Shown here: piece after piece, positions 9,373-19,260 of the stretch | Position numbering within the stretch: position 1 is the first letter of the stretch | Layout: each line of letters opens with the position of its first letter | From: Salpingoeca rosetta | Taxonomy: Eukaryota > Opisthokonta > Choanoflagellata > Craspedida > Salpingoecidae | DNA: 20,000 nt | Direction: 5' to 3' | NCBI RefSeq assembly: GCF_000188695.1 | Contig: NW_004457740.1 | Span: forward strand, 825,021-845,020 | Made by a program: the position numbers and the translations under genes | The notes under the pieces: generated by a model | Seen by the model: the letters and a program-made list of their open reading frames with translations, nothing else | Database searches by the model: none | What the model was told of the DNA's origin: nothing

Positions 9373-11202
9373 CCACCACCACCACTTCGGGCAACAGCTG
9401 CAGCAGCAACAACAACAATTCCATCGCCAGCAGTACCATCAGCCAGCACAGCTTGCGCAACAAATGCAGCAGATGTCCTTCAGCGATGTGTCTTCCGGCA
9501 CCATGCAGTCGACGACAAGCACTGAGCATTCTGGACGATCCACGGCGAGCTTTGGTGTTGTAGGCCAGGCCATGCCTCCTGTGCCAGCCCAGCACCAGGC
9601 ACAGCCCCACTCACAACACACGCCCACGACGCTGTCCACGGAGGTTCGGCCGTACTTTCCACAGGACCATGCATTGCCGTACCGGCCAGCCCAGGAAGAC
9701 GCGTTTTCTGCAGGCTTCTCTCACTCTGTCATCGGCAGCAACAGCCACACCACAACCACTGCCGTCAGCACCAACGCCAACAGCGGCAGCCATCTCCATC
9801 ACGATGGCCATGGCATCAACAACATCAGCCACAACCACGGCAGCAACAGCGAGAACCATGGGCACTTTGGTGGAGCAGCCATGTTGCCTCGCGTGCCTGA
9901 TCTTCCCACCAACTCCATGCCCTCTGCCGCTGACACACGTATGCCAACACCAGCGTCCCATCACCCACCATTTACTGCTGCAGCGCAGCGCCCTGCCTCC
10001 ACCGACGGGTTTGCTAGCAGGCTGAACCAATACGACCTGTCTGCTCTGTTTCCATCGTCCAAGGTGGAAGGCACGGGTGCTTTTGGGTCGCCACGGCACC
10101 TGCCCACCACGACGTCTGACGACTACTCTGCCAACGGCGGTGGTGTGAACACGACAATGGCGGCACCCGCCACTCAGCACACGGCTGATGCAATGTACGG
10201 CCTCTCTGGTCTCACCGCAACCGCGTTCTCTTCAGACAACGTGACTGCCTTCATGAACGACCTGCATCCGTTTGACTCCCAGCACGACGACGTCGACGAT
10301 CTTGCCTTTGTTTCCACTCACCAGTTGGTGGCCGACGTCCTGGACGACAACGAGCAGCCTGAACACCTCTTCGAGCAGCTCCAGCACCACCATTATGAGC
10401 AGCAGGCTGAGCAACAGCAGCAGAACCCACAGCAGCACGGAGAGCAGAATCAGCAGGCTGAACAACAGCAGCGGGACGAAGAGCAAGAGCAGTCGCGCAA
10501 AGACTATGCTACCAAGGTCCTTCGGGCTTGCTACGACGGCGACATTAGCGTTGTGGAGGACGCGTGCCGCGACCCAAGCTTCGTGCGGCAAATTGTTGAC
10601 GCTGATGGTGCCACCCCTCTCCTCTTTGCCGTCAGCAAGAGGCACTAGTAAGATTCCTCTCATATTCTCCGGTTCTCCTCTGTTTTGTGCGCACTAAGCC
10701 GTGTGTGCATGCATGTGTGTGTGTGTGTGCGCGCGAACGTCGCGTCGCGTACATTCTCCTTTGAGTGTGATGCTGCCCATTGCATGGCATGTGCTACGCC
10801 TTCTTGTTTTTCTTTTGCTCATGTTGGTTGCGTTTCGCATGGCGGTTGTTTTAGTACCATGGTGGAAATGCTGCTGGCGGCCGGAGTCGATCCAGAACAG
10901 AAGCACTCCAACAGCCTGACGCCATATGAAGTGGTATGTCCTGCGACGATGCCGTGTGTGTGTATGTGTGTGTGTCCACCTGGTTGACTTCCTGCGCTTG
11001 CCATGTCCTCAGAGAGGAAGGCGGTGTGGTGTGTGGGGCGGGGGTCTGGAAGTCGAAATGTACTGCGTATCTTCAGTCTCACGTGCAGCCCTAATGCATG
11101 ATCTGCTCTCCTTGCTGATGCCATCGTTGGTTGACAATCCAGGCCATGGGTTCAGGAGACCCAAAGCTGATCAGCATCTTTGAGGAGAACGCTAAGCAGT
11201 GA
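3875..11202 (+). CDS. Zinc-finger (CxxC, CCCH x3, C2H2) and ankyrin-repeat protein with polyglutamine tracts, about 1455 aa
   Basis: Exons: 3875-4000, 4317-5084, 5252-5394, 5925-6185, 6372-6602, 6845-6971, 7183-7379, 7595-7833, 8107-8468, 8673-8782, 8983-10647, 10855-10933, 11143-11202 (TGA 11200-11202). All 12 junctions are GT..AG and phase-consistent; the total is 4368 nt. The start ATG is the first after an in-frame stop (3818-3820), in a good context (CACCATGG). Order by residue: RanBP2-like C30/C33/C52/C55; polyQ about 100-131; RG/NG-rich stretch to about 240; cysteines 249-275; CCCH C309/C316/C322/H326; CxxC 419/422; CCCH C487/C493/C498/H502; C2H2 C528/C531/H543/H549; CCCH C581/C587/C594/H598; ankyrin-like block about 664-855; Q/H-rich about 924-1018; low-complexity Ser/Thr/His linker; second Q-rich stretch; C-terminal ankyrin block about 1370-1455. 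The CCCH/C2H2 set recalls metazoan ZC3H7-type RNA-binding proteins. Function is inferred: RNA binding plus protein interaction. No enzyme motif was seen. Two adjacent genes read as one cannot be excluded without cDNA. Confidence 0.82.
4488..4581 (+). repeat. Coding CAG/CAA polyglutamine tract 1
   Basis: Lies in exon 2 of the zinc-finger/ankyrin gene and encodes about 29 glutamines interrupted by three prolines (CCGCCGCCG). CAG and CAA codons are mixed, which normally stabilises a tract and argues for selection on the glutamines rather than pure slippage. The antisense frame reads poly-Leu and is a shadow. Confidence 0.9.
5279..5389 (+). other. First CCCH zinc-finger module
   Basis: Encodes C-x6-C-x5-C-x3-H (C309, C316, C322, H326) ending CPFAHGD, followed by SEAELLTW. 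The C-terminal AH..E.EL..W pattern recurs in the two other CCCH fingers of this protein. CCCH fingers of this kind usually bind single-stranded RNA (family knowledge). Confidence 0.8.
5476..5592. repeat. (AC)n tract with a 17-nt direct duplication
   Basis: AC repeats with ACGC units from 5476 to about 5549, followed by CGTACACTCATGTACAC at 5549-5565 and again at 5575-5591. All lie in the 530-nt intron 5395-5924. Confidence 0.85.
6534..6602 (+). other. Second CCCH zinc-finger module
   Basis: Encodes C-x5-C-x4-C-x3-H (C487, C493, C498, H502), ending CTCAH and followed by SEDELAIW. It sits at the end of exon 5. The preceding part of the exon is also cysteine-rich (C447, C449, C452, C454, C460) and may bind another zinc ion. 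Confidence 0.78.
6897..6965 (+). other. C2H2 zinc finger
   Basis: Encodes C-x2-C-x11-H-x5-H (C528, C531, H543, H549) within CSTCEELMAP..LTEHEKSEAH. The HxxxxxH spacing is like the U1C/matrin-type fingers found in RNA-associated proteins. A C2H2 finger lying among CCCH fingers is a feature of ZC3H7 proteins. Confidence 0.7.
7267..7345 (+). other. Third CCCH zinc-finger module
   Basis: Encodes C-x5-C-x6-C-x3-H (C581, C587, C594, H598) ending CTHAH and followed by SHDEALEW, the same trailing pattern as the other two modules. An upstream Cys in GYECRTP may also take part in folding. Confidence 0.75.
7859..7897. repeat. (AC)n then (TC)n microsatellite
   Basis: A compound dinucleotide repeat in the intron 7834-8106, about 25 nt from the donor. 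Confidence 0.85.
8469..8502. repeat. (GTGTGC)n repeat starting at a donor site
   Basis: The donor GTGTGT at 8469 is itself the first unit of a GTGTGC hexamer repeat running to about 8502. Confidence 0.8.
9188..9475 (+). repeat. Coding glutamine/histidine-rich tract 2
   Basis: Long CAG/CAA runs in exon 11 give polyglutamine blocks broken by His, Tyr and Leu. One stretch encodes five consecutive histidines (about 9370-9384), and tyrosines recur as QYQ. The composition is prion-like, typical of proteins that enter RNA granules. Antisense poly-Leu and poly-Ala frames across it are shadows. Confidence 0.88.
10385..10500 (+). repeat. Coding glutamine-rich tract 3
   Basis: A second Q-rich stretch with Glu, His and Ala, just before the C-terminal ankyrin block (ending EEQEQSRKDYATKVLRAC). 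It is less pure and more acidic than the tract at 9188-9475 and may form a helical or coiled-coil segment. Confidence 0.75.
10501..11202 (+). other. C-terminal ankyrin-repeat block (exons 11-13)
   Basis: Reads ATKVLRACYDGDISVVEDA, then DADGATPLLFAVSKRHYTMV and EMLLAAGVDPEQK, then SNSLTPYEVAMGSGDPKLIS and IFEENAKQ, followed by the stop. These are about three ankyrin repeats with the usual TPLxxA and VExLLxxGAD-like positions. Introns 10648-10854 and 10934-11142 split them. The last repeat is the C-terminal cap. Confidence 0.82.
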
Positions 11203-12118
11203 CTTGTCTTCAGCTGAAGTCAATACGCCCCTGATTGTTGTTGTGGCATCGAGCAGCAGCAACAACATTCAAGGCGTGTCACATGGAAGGGTGTGTTCAT
11301 CCGTCCAGCTTCTCGGTTTGCCTCTTCCCCTTGGATGGGTGAAGGTTTGGGTGTGGTGAGATTGCTGATGCAACGGGCATGGGTCAGGTCCTGTTGTCTG
11401 ATGTTGTCGTACCCAAGCTCAACTCCTTCCTCAACCCTTGTTTTCATGTTTTGTCTCTTCATGTCTGTCCCTTTTTTTCATTGGGCCTCGCGCTCAATTT
11501 TTTTGGGGATGTGTCGGTGGCCCTGCACCTGTTTGGCCTTGTGCAACGAGGTTGGCCCCGAGCCTTCTTCATGCACAACGGCGGAGATTTAATTTATGTT
11601 CTAGTATGTTTGCGTCGTTGTCCATCCATATTCTTGAGTAAACGTCTATCTGCTTGCTTGCTTGTTGGGGATAGCGATGTGACGCAGTCATTTTTGATTG
11701 TGCCTGCCGCTGTTCACCATCCGTCTGTTCGTCTGTTCGCTGTGTCAAGACTGTTGTTTGTCTTCTTTGAGCCCAAAAACACCTCGGTGTTCGCGGTGTG
11801 TCTGCGGCTGGCTGGCTTGTGCCGTGCTTGCTTGTGGGAGCTTGTACGGGTCACACCATTCACGTCCACGTCGCACTGTGTTCATCTTGGCGAGAAACAT
11901 TAAAATGACTTTTGAAAAAGAATTTACTCTGCAGCACAGTAAATCATGTCGTGTCTCACTCACAATCTCAACAACAGCAGCAGCAGTGGCTGGAGCACAA
12001 CAGAGCAAAACTCATAACACAACATGGCAATTACGGAAGACATGGTCGGGGGGGGGGGGAACACAACGAAGAACTAAGGGTTGTGTGGGACATGTGAAGA
12101 AAGGCACTGGGTGGTCAT
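11203..12118. other. Convergent 3' intergenic region
   Basis: Lies between the stop of the zinc-finger/ankyrin gene (+) and the stop of PDS5 (-), so it must hold both 3'UTRs. No conserved coding signal is seen; the longest open frame (11379-11903, +) is low-complexity and lacks recognisable motifs. ATTAAA at 11899-11904 (+) and TTTAAT at 11588-11593 (ATTAAA on the minus strand) are possible polyadenylation hexamers; if both are used, the transcripts overlap. A G12 run lies at 12048-12059. Confidence 0.5.
11899..11904 (+). terminator. Possible polyadenylation signal (ATTAAA) of the zinc-finger/ankyrin gene
   Basis: A hexamer variant about 700 nt after the stop codon, in an A-rich local context. 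No AATAAA was noticed closer to the stop. Weak evidence. Confidence 0.22.
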
Positions 12119-13763
12119 TCATGCTGCCAACCGCCTTCGGGTGCTGCGCCGAATCACGACGGGCTCGTCAGGGCTTTCCTCGTCCTCGTCCGAGGCGGTA
12201 TTGGTGAGGTGTGACTGAAAAACACAGTGAATGTGAGTGAGTGAGTGAGTGAGTGAGTGAGTGAGTGAGGGAGTGAGTGAGTGAGGGAGTGAGTGTCTGT
12301 GCGCACTGGCACGCACGAGCTCAGGCATTTCGTGGATTGCCCCACTTACATCTTGTGCGGAACCGATGCTGTTCTGTCGACGTGATTTGCGTGCCGTATC
12401 AACAGGGCTTGGTGCTGGCGTTGGAGATGAAGCATGCTTTTGCTGACGCCACACACAGCAGCATGACAAATCACAAACATACGCACACACGCACACACAC
12501 ACACACATACACACGCAGTGCCGGAGAAAATGTAAGAGCAGCCCAGTGCGCAGCAAGCAAGCACACAGCACATTCCCCCGAAAAGAAGCGGTTAGGGTTA
12601 GGGTTAGGGTTAGGGTTAGGGTTAGGGTTAGGGTTAGCACACATCATTTAACCATTGAAAGGGAATACGCTCGTACTCACTCTTGGTGATTTGCGAGTGG
12701 ACGACGATGCGCGCGCGGTGGACGCTGTGCGTTTTGCACTCGACCTCCGAGCGAGACCCGAGGAGGCAGAGCCAGCATCATCATGACTGTCGTTGTCGCT
12801 GGCATCTGGGGAGGCGGCGCGACGGGAGGGGCGGATGCTGTCTTTGCGAGTGCTTGAGCGTCCTCCATGCCGTGTCTCGTTCTCCTTTTCGTTCTCCTGG
12901 CTCTCATCACTGCTGCTCTGCTCACTGTCGTCATGCATGTCCATGGCTGAGCGTGTGTTTGCTCGTGTAGATGTTGGTCTCTTTGTCGAGTGGTCTGCCT
13001 CATCTTCACTCTCGCCCTCATCAGAGGACGACGCCGAGGGGTGGCCCGAACGCATGGAGTCGCGTCCGCCACTTCTGCGGGCACTGTGCTGCTTGCGAGC
13101 CCTGGTGTTGCACAAGTAATGCGAATGAGCGCAGGTGTGACGTCGAGGTATGCGTGTGTGCGTGAGTGTGTGTGAGTGTGAGTGTGAGCGCGAGTGTGAG
13201 TGTGAGCGCGAGTGTGAGTGTGAGTGTGAGTGTGAGTGTGAGTGTGAGTGTGTGTGCGTGAGTGTGCGTGCAAAAACCCCGCCGATTGATGCAACGAAAG
13301 ATGAAACGTGTACACGCACGATTTGCGGCAGGAGTCCTCCACCCATGTCTGCCGCTCAATCTCGTCGTCGTCAATGTCAGCCATGGAGCGAATGTTCTTC
13401 TTCGCGGCACGCGACGCATTGCTGTGCACAGTTGAGGAGGACGCGGGTGAGTGTGCGTAACGAAGTGGTGATTTTAAGTCGTGGTGGTGATGATGATGGT
13501 GATGGTGATGATGAAAGTGGTGGTTGTTGTGGAACAGGAGAATCGAAAGACACCAGCAACGGCTACGTGGAGCAGAGTTTGTGTTTCGTTGAGTGATGAC
13601 CAGAGGTGCAGGCATGCAGCAGACAGGGTCGTATCAACACATACCGCCGTGTCGGCTGTGGCGTTGGTTTCTTTGCTGAAGAAGCTGGTGTCTTCTTGGG
13701 CGTCTTTCAGAGTGACGCACATGGAAAGACATATGCACATTAAAGGCACGCACACGCACACGC

Positions 13764-13803
<40 letters not shown>

Positions 13804-15390
13804 GTAAGTACACAGGTGCATTTGCCCCGGGATTCCAATACAGCGCGTCATAGCTACAGCCAGCACGAGACACACCCACACACGTATACATCTACACGCG
13901 CACACACGCACACCCACACATACACACACCCTTCTCTTTGTCGGGGTCTTGGTGGGCGTTCTTGGTGCTTTTCCTCTGGGTGTCGCTCGACTCTGTGACA
14001 TTCACGAGGCGGCAAGGGCCCGGTAAACACCGAATTTGGAGGCAACGTGTCAGTAAACATGGAGCGGGTGCTGAAAAACGGCCGTGACAGGAGAAGGCAT
14101 GATGATACCAAAGAGGTTCGAGAAGAAGAAGAAGAAGAAGTTTGACCTACCATGTTAAACTCACGCGGCGCCGATGGACGCGGAACTACAGCCGGTTACA
14201 GGCATAGCAATCGCCTGCTTCCAGTGCGGGTCCACACACCAATGCACTCCGGGTAGCCAAATCCAGCCGGGGGCCTGGGTTAGGTGACAACAAGCAAGCT
14301 ATCGCGCTCTGATAGTTGAAGAAGAAGAGAAGAAGAAGAAGAAGAAGAAGAAGAAGAAGAAGAAGAAGAAGAAGAAGAAGAAGAAGAAGAAGAAGAAGAA
14401 GAAAGAAGAAGAAGAAGAAGAAAGAAGAAGAAGAAGAGACAGCACAGCAAGAACGTCCGAAGAACATGAGCAGCAGTTCGTTTTTGTTGTTGTCACCTTT
14501 GTTGGGTGCGACGCGTGAAGTTGAAACGACTCAGGCAAAACTCTCTTGCTTCCATCGATTGCCTGGCATACAGCGCGTTGTGGATTAAGACGAAGGAGAA
14601 AACGTGTGAGATTGTGCGAGACGAATGCAGCCAGCAAACTCGTGAAAATACACAGCAATGCACGCGTGTGGTGGACGCACATCCCCCATAGCCAGGGGGT
14701 GTTTCCAGCACTTGTCTTCAAGCACAAGGAGTCTAAAGTCGCACAACACAAACGCACCGTTTTTGGCCTGGCAAACAGAGCAGATGGCAACACGAGGTCG
14801 CCGGGAAACGACTTAAGTTTCCAGCCAGGTCGCTCAGACTGGCAAGTACAACACATGCAAGTGTAAGCATGAGAACGAGCGCAAACGATGACGAAGAAGA
14901 ACAAGAGGACAACGACAATAACGAGCAGTGCCAGACATGAGCATGCCCGCATTCATTATGCACACATTTCAATGTGTGTGTGTGTGTGTGCGTGTGTTTT
15001 GGTTGGGGTTGGCGGCAGTCGCGGTGGTGGTTGACATACCCGTCTGGCAATGACGAGGAGCGCAAGATCGCACACAGCGCGCACATTCTGCACAAGACAA
15101 CACGAACACACACCGGTGGGGGGGGGGGGGGAGGGCATCCATGATGCGAGTGAGAACACGTCAATGAGCACACCAACACGCGGCAAACACACGCACGCAT
15201 TCTTCTGCACACATGGAACACACGCGGTTGCAGTAGCCACCTTTGAGTCTCCGTGCCGATCTTCAGCCAGCTTCATGACCTCCACGAGAGACTGCAATGC
15301 ACAGAGAATGTAGCATCAGAAGAGAGTTTCAACGGTTGCAGCGCCTTTCCCGGCAACAAGTCCAAGACAGACAGCAGTCAAACACATTCC

Positions 15391-15462
<72 letters not shown>

Positions 15463-15727
15463 CACTCACTCGCACAACACATTCCCCCCCCCCCACACAC
15501 ACACACACACTCTCTCTCTCTCGCACGACACACACCTTGAGGAACGTGTATTCCTCTTCGCCGCGGGTGCAGAGTTGGGCGAAGAGGAAGTCGAGGTACG
15601 TCTGTGTGTTGTGCAGCGCTGCATGGTCGTCCAGGGAAAAGTCCGGGTGATGCGCAATCAAGTGCACGACATGCGGCAACACGTACTCTGGCAGGTGGAG
15701 CGGCTGCATGGCTGCAAGTCGCAATCA

Positions 15728-15780
<53 letters not shown>

Positions 15781-17796
15781 GTTTGGGGTCGTGTTAGATG
15801 TGAGCGGGATGCCCGAACGCGTGCGCGGAAAAGGATCACACGCCATCGAGAGGCAGGAGCATCGTGAACCGGCAAGAACAGTACGCATGCACATGCAACT
15901 CGGCATCAATCCAAAAGCAGCTGGCATTCACTTGACACAGCTGCTACGCACCTTGTGGCAAGCGTGCGGCCAGCTTGCGTCGCTTCTTGATGATGGACCG
16001 CAAGAACGCAGCGCTCTGCTCCCTGCACTCTGGCTCTGGGTCGATCGCCGACAGCACGAGCATTGACATGTACGAGAGCGGCAGCTTGTGTCCGGGCGCA
16101 TCTAGTCCATGCTCAATCTTTGCGCAGAAACGCTTGCGCACTTGCACGCACGAATCCTGTGCGTGTGTGCGCGTGTGTGTGCGTGTGTGCGTGTGTGTGT
16201 GTGCGTGTGTGTGTGTGCGTGTGTGTGTGTGAGCAAGCGTACACGTTGGGTTTGTTTGTGCGTGGGCGAGTGAGCATATGTGCAGGTGAACATGGGGTGG
16301 GGGTATGGAGGTGTCTGCTCGCTCCAAATGTCGTGTCCACTCATGCTGCCAATCATGATCCGTGCCAGGAACACACCAGGAACACGAGGCACAGCCCACG
16401 CAAAACCCAACCCAACGCGACGCAACACACCTGCACAAGGGTGGCGAGCTGCCGGAAGAGCGGGTTGTCGATGCGGGAGCGAAGGCGCGGGTCCTGTGCA
16501 AGCTTGAGGAATGCACAGCCGGCAGCGAGGCGGAGGCGACTGCGGTCAACAAGACTGATAGGTATGGCAGAGCACGGCGGATGAAAGAGACACAAGTGAG
16601 CTCATGGAAAGCCAAGTGCGCACCAGGCTGAAGTAGATCAAAATCTGGCGCACAGACACACACACACACACACACACAGACACACAGACAGACAACACAG
16701 ACACAGGCACAGACACAGGCACAGACACAGACACGTACGGGGTGATGCTGTCACGCTGCAAGTTGCCCATTCCAACAAGAATGGCGGTGAGGATGCGAAT
16801 GCACGGGTCCGCTGCGTCAGCGAGCTGCTTCTCCGTGATGTTTGGCCGCTGGGATTTACCCAGCACACGCCGCACAAGCAGCTTGATGCCCAGGACCTTT
16901 GAGTGGTTGGCGTGTTGTGTTGCGTCGTTGAGAAATCGGCGGGTGGAAGGGCGAGTGATTGCAGCAATGCATGAAGGTATGAAGCATGTGTTTGTGCGTG
17001 CGAGTTTGAACGCCTAGAAGCAAGCAAAAAGGAACACACACACATATGTACACGCATGCACACACATATGTACACGCACACAGACAGACAGACAGGCAGG
17101 CAGGCAGACAGGCAGACAAACCACAATCCCGTCGCACCTTTGCTTGGCACTCAAGCGTGGGCTCGTCCGTCCATTCCGGCGCGTCGTCTGGCGGTTCCTC
17201 AATCTCGGGCTCCTGCACACCACAACCGCATTGTGATGTGTTGTGTTGTTTTGTTGTGGTGGTGGTGGTTTGGGTTGGGTTGGGGAATGCAAGTGGGAGA
17301 AGGCGTGGGTGAATAGAATCAACGTAAAGGCAGGAAAGGGGGAGGTGGCTTGCAGCGCAAAGTGACAGCTGCGACTGCACAGCAGCAACGAAGCGAGTAA
17401 GTGAACAATACAAACACCCACGCACACGCACACACACACACACGCACACGAGGACTGTCCTTCTCTTCAAGTCATGTTACCTCGTTGTTCATGAGGAGTT
17501 GCTTGACGACAAAGTTGACTGTGATTTGGCGATCAAAGGCAGCAAACACGGTTGGCTCAAGCAGGGCAATGTACCCAAGCGCCTTGAGGGCCGGGAGAAG
17601 ACGCTGCGACGTTAGACTGAGATCTTCAACACACGCCTGACCGGTGGATGCAGATGCAGATGCGGAGGGAAGGCAGGTGACTGGGTGAGCTGGCAGTTGA
17701 CAATTGAGAATGAGGAACGATGGCACATGAAAAGCATAGAATGGGGTTACAAACGCTCTCCGGACCAGGACACACCGATCATGAACATGAGCTCAA

Positions 17797-17882
<86 letters not shown>

Positions 17883-19199
17883 CAGCACCTTTGCGATGCG
17901 CTTGAGCAGCTGCTGTTGCTGAGTTGGCGGGGAGCTGTCATTGCCTTCGTCCCCGTCCTCATCTTCGGTCGCGGCATCAGCAAACATGGCGGCGGCGGCC
18001 TGCACGGCGCGCTTGGCAATGGACGCATCGCGTGTCGTTGTGGCAAGGCGAAGGAGGGGCGCCTCAAACAGACTGATGAATCACATTGGAGAGCGATTGG
18101 GTGTGAACGCGCGTGTGAAAATATGAGAGAGAGAGTGTGTGTGTGTGTGCGCGCGTAACTAAGTGGCGGTCACGGTCGCAAATGCACCCCCTTCCTTCTT
18201 CGCACACGTGTGACAGCACGTGCAGGACAGCCACAAGAGGTGATCGAAAGAACAGACACGCACATGCAGCAGAAAAGCAAAAGGGGCAATGCACGAGTGG
18301 CGAGAACGCGTGATGAAGGCCGCCGTTACCTTGCAAGCTCCGGTGCTGTGCTGTGAATGGCCGGACCAACTGCAGTCAGCAGTTTCAGCGCGGGGATTGC
18401 TGCAAGCGTTGTGTTATGGGAAGGGCGGATGTGAAGGGTGGTGGGATTCAAACTCACGGCAGAAGACAACGGCTTCAGCACACACGTTATTGCACAGCTG
18501 ATCACTATCACACACACACACACAGACACAGACAGACCACGGCCAGCGCTTACTGAAAGGCGTTGCGGTTGCGGGCTTGAGGAGCGTGTGGAGGCGGCGC
18601 GCAACAGATTCGCGGGCGAAACGCGACGGATACGAAGTGGCCATGCGATGCAGCAGCGCCAGCGCCAGGCCGTCACGCGTCAGGTCGGTCACCGCAGTGT
18701 GGCTGCAGGGGGGGGGGAGCGATTGCGTGCATATGAACGTGAGTGAGTGTTAGTGTGGTTGTTGTTGTATAGTTGTGAGCGAGTTGATGCGTGTGTCGGG
18801 CGTGGGTGAGGTTGTTGTGAGTACGTGGGCGAGGTCGTGAGTTTGAGACATTGAGCGCGAGCAATGCGTGGATGAGAAGAAGGTGGACAGTGGAACGCGT
18901 TCGCTTGCAACAGCCAGAGCGCCATCATTGCGCACGGGAGCAAGCCCTTGTCACAGATCCAACGCACCGATCAAAGACCGAGTCAATGAGCTCGGTGTCG
19001 AGCAGAAGGGGGCAGCGAGGATGCACATGCTCAGCGCGAGCGGTTTCGCGCTCCCGGCCTTCTCTGCCACCTCAGACTGACGACAGGGATGGAATCAAAG
19101 CCCAAAAGCAGGTTGGTGGTGTGAGAAGCCAAAGTTGTTGTTATGCGCCCGCGTGCGGCAGAAGAATTGGTGCACAGAAGAGTGACTCAGCAAACGAGT

Positions 19200-19260
<61 letters not shown>

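Noticed and set aside
11379..11903. A 174-codon + strand open frame in the convergent 3' region.
   Set aside because: Hydrophobic and Cys-rich low-complexity translation with no motif, no splice partner and no similarity I recognise; it lies in presumed 3'UTR.
12677..13615. Long minus frames (216-312 codons) running through repeats near 13100-13600.
   Set aside because: They read through introns as His/Thr/Ser repeats; only the exon parts 13421-13320 and 13101-12681, in different frames, have sensible composition and splice sites.
14031..14146. Two further small PDS5 exons (14146-14109 and 14070-14031) that would be phase-consistent between 14497 and 13992.
   Set aside because: They would need two 38-nt introns, while every other intron here is over 130 nt, and they encode Leu-rich sequence from a GAA/CTT repeat without PDS5 similarity. 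A direct junction 14497 to 13992 is also in phase.
18440..18461. GGGATTCAAACTC on the + strand resembles the reverse complement of a tRNA B-box (minus strand).
   Set aside because: The T-stem would have a mismatch, and no A-box, anticodon arm or acceptor stem can be built around it. It lies in a PDS5 intron.
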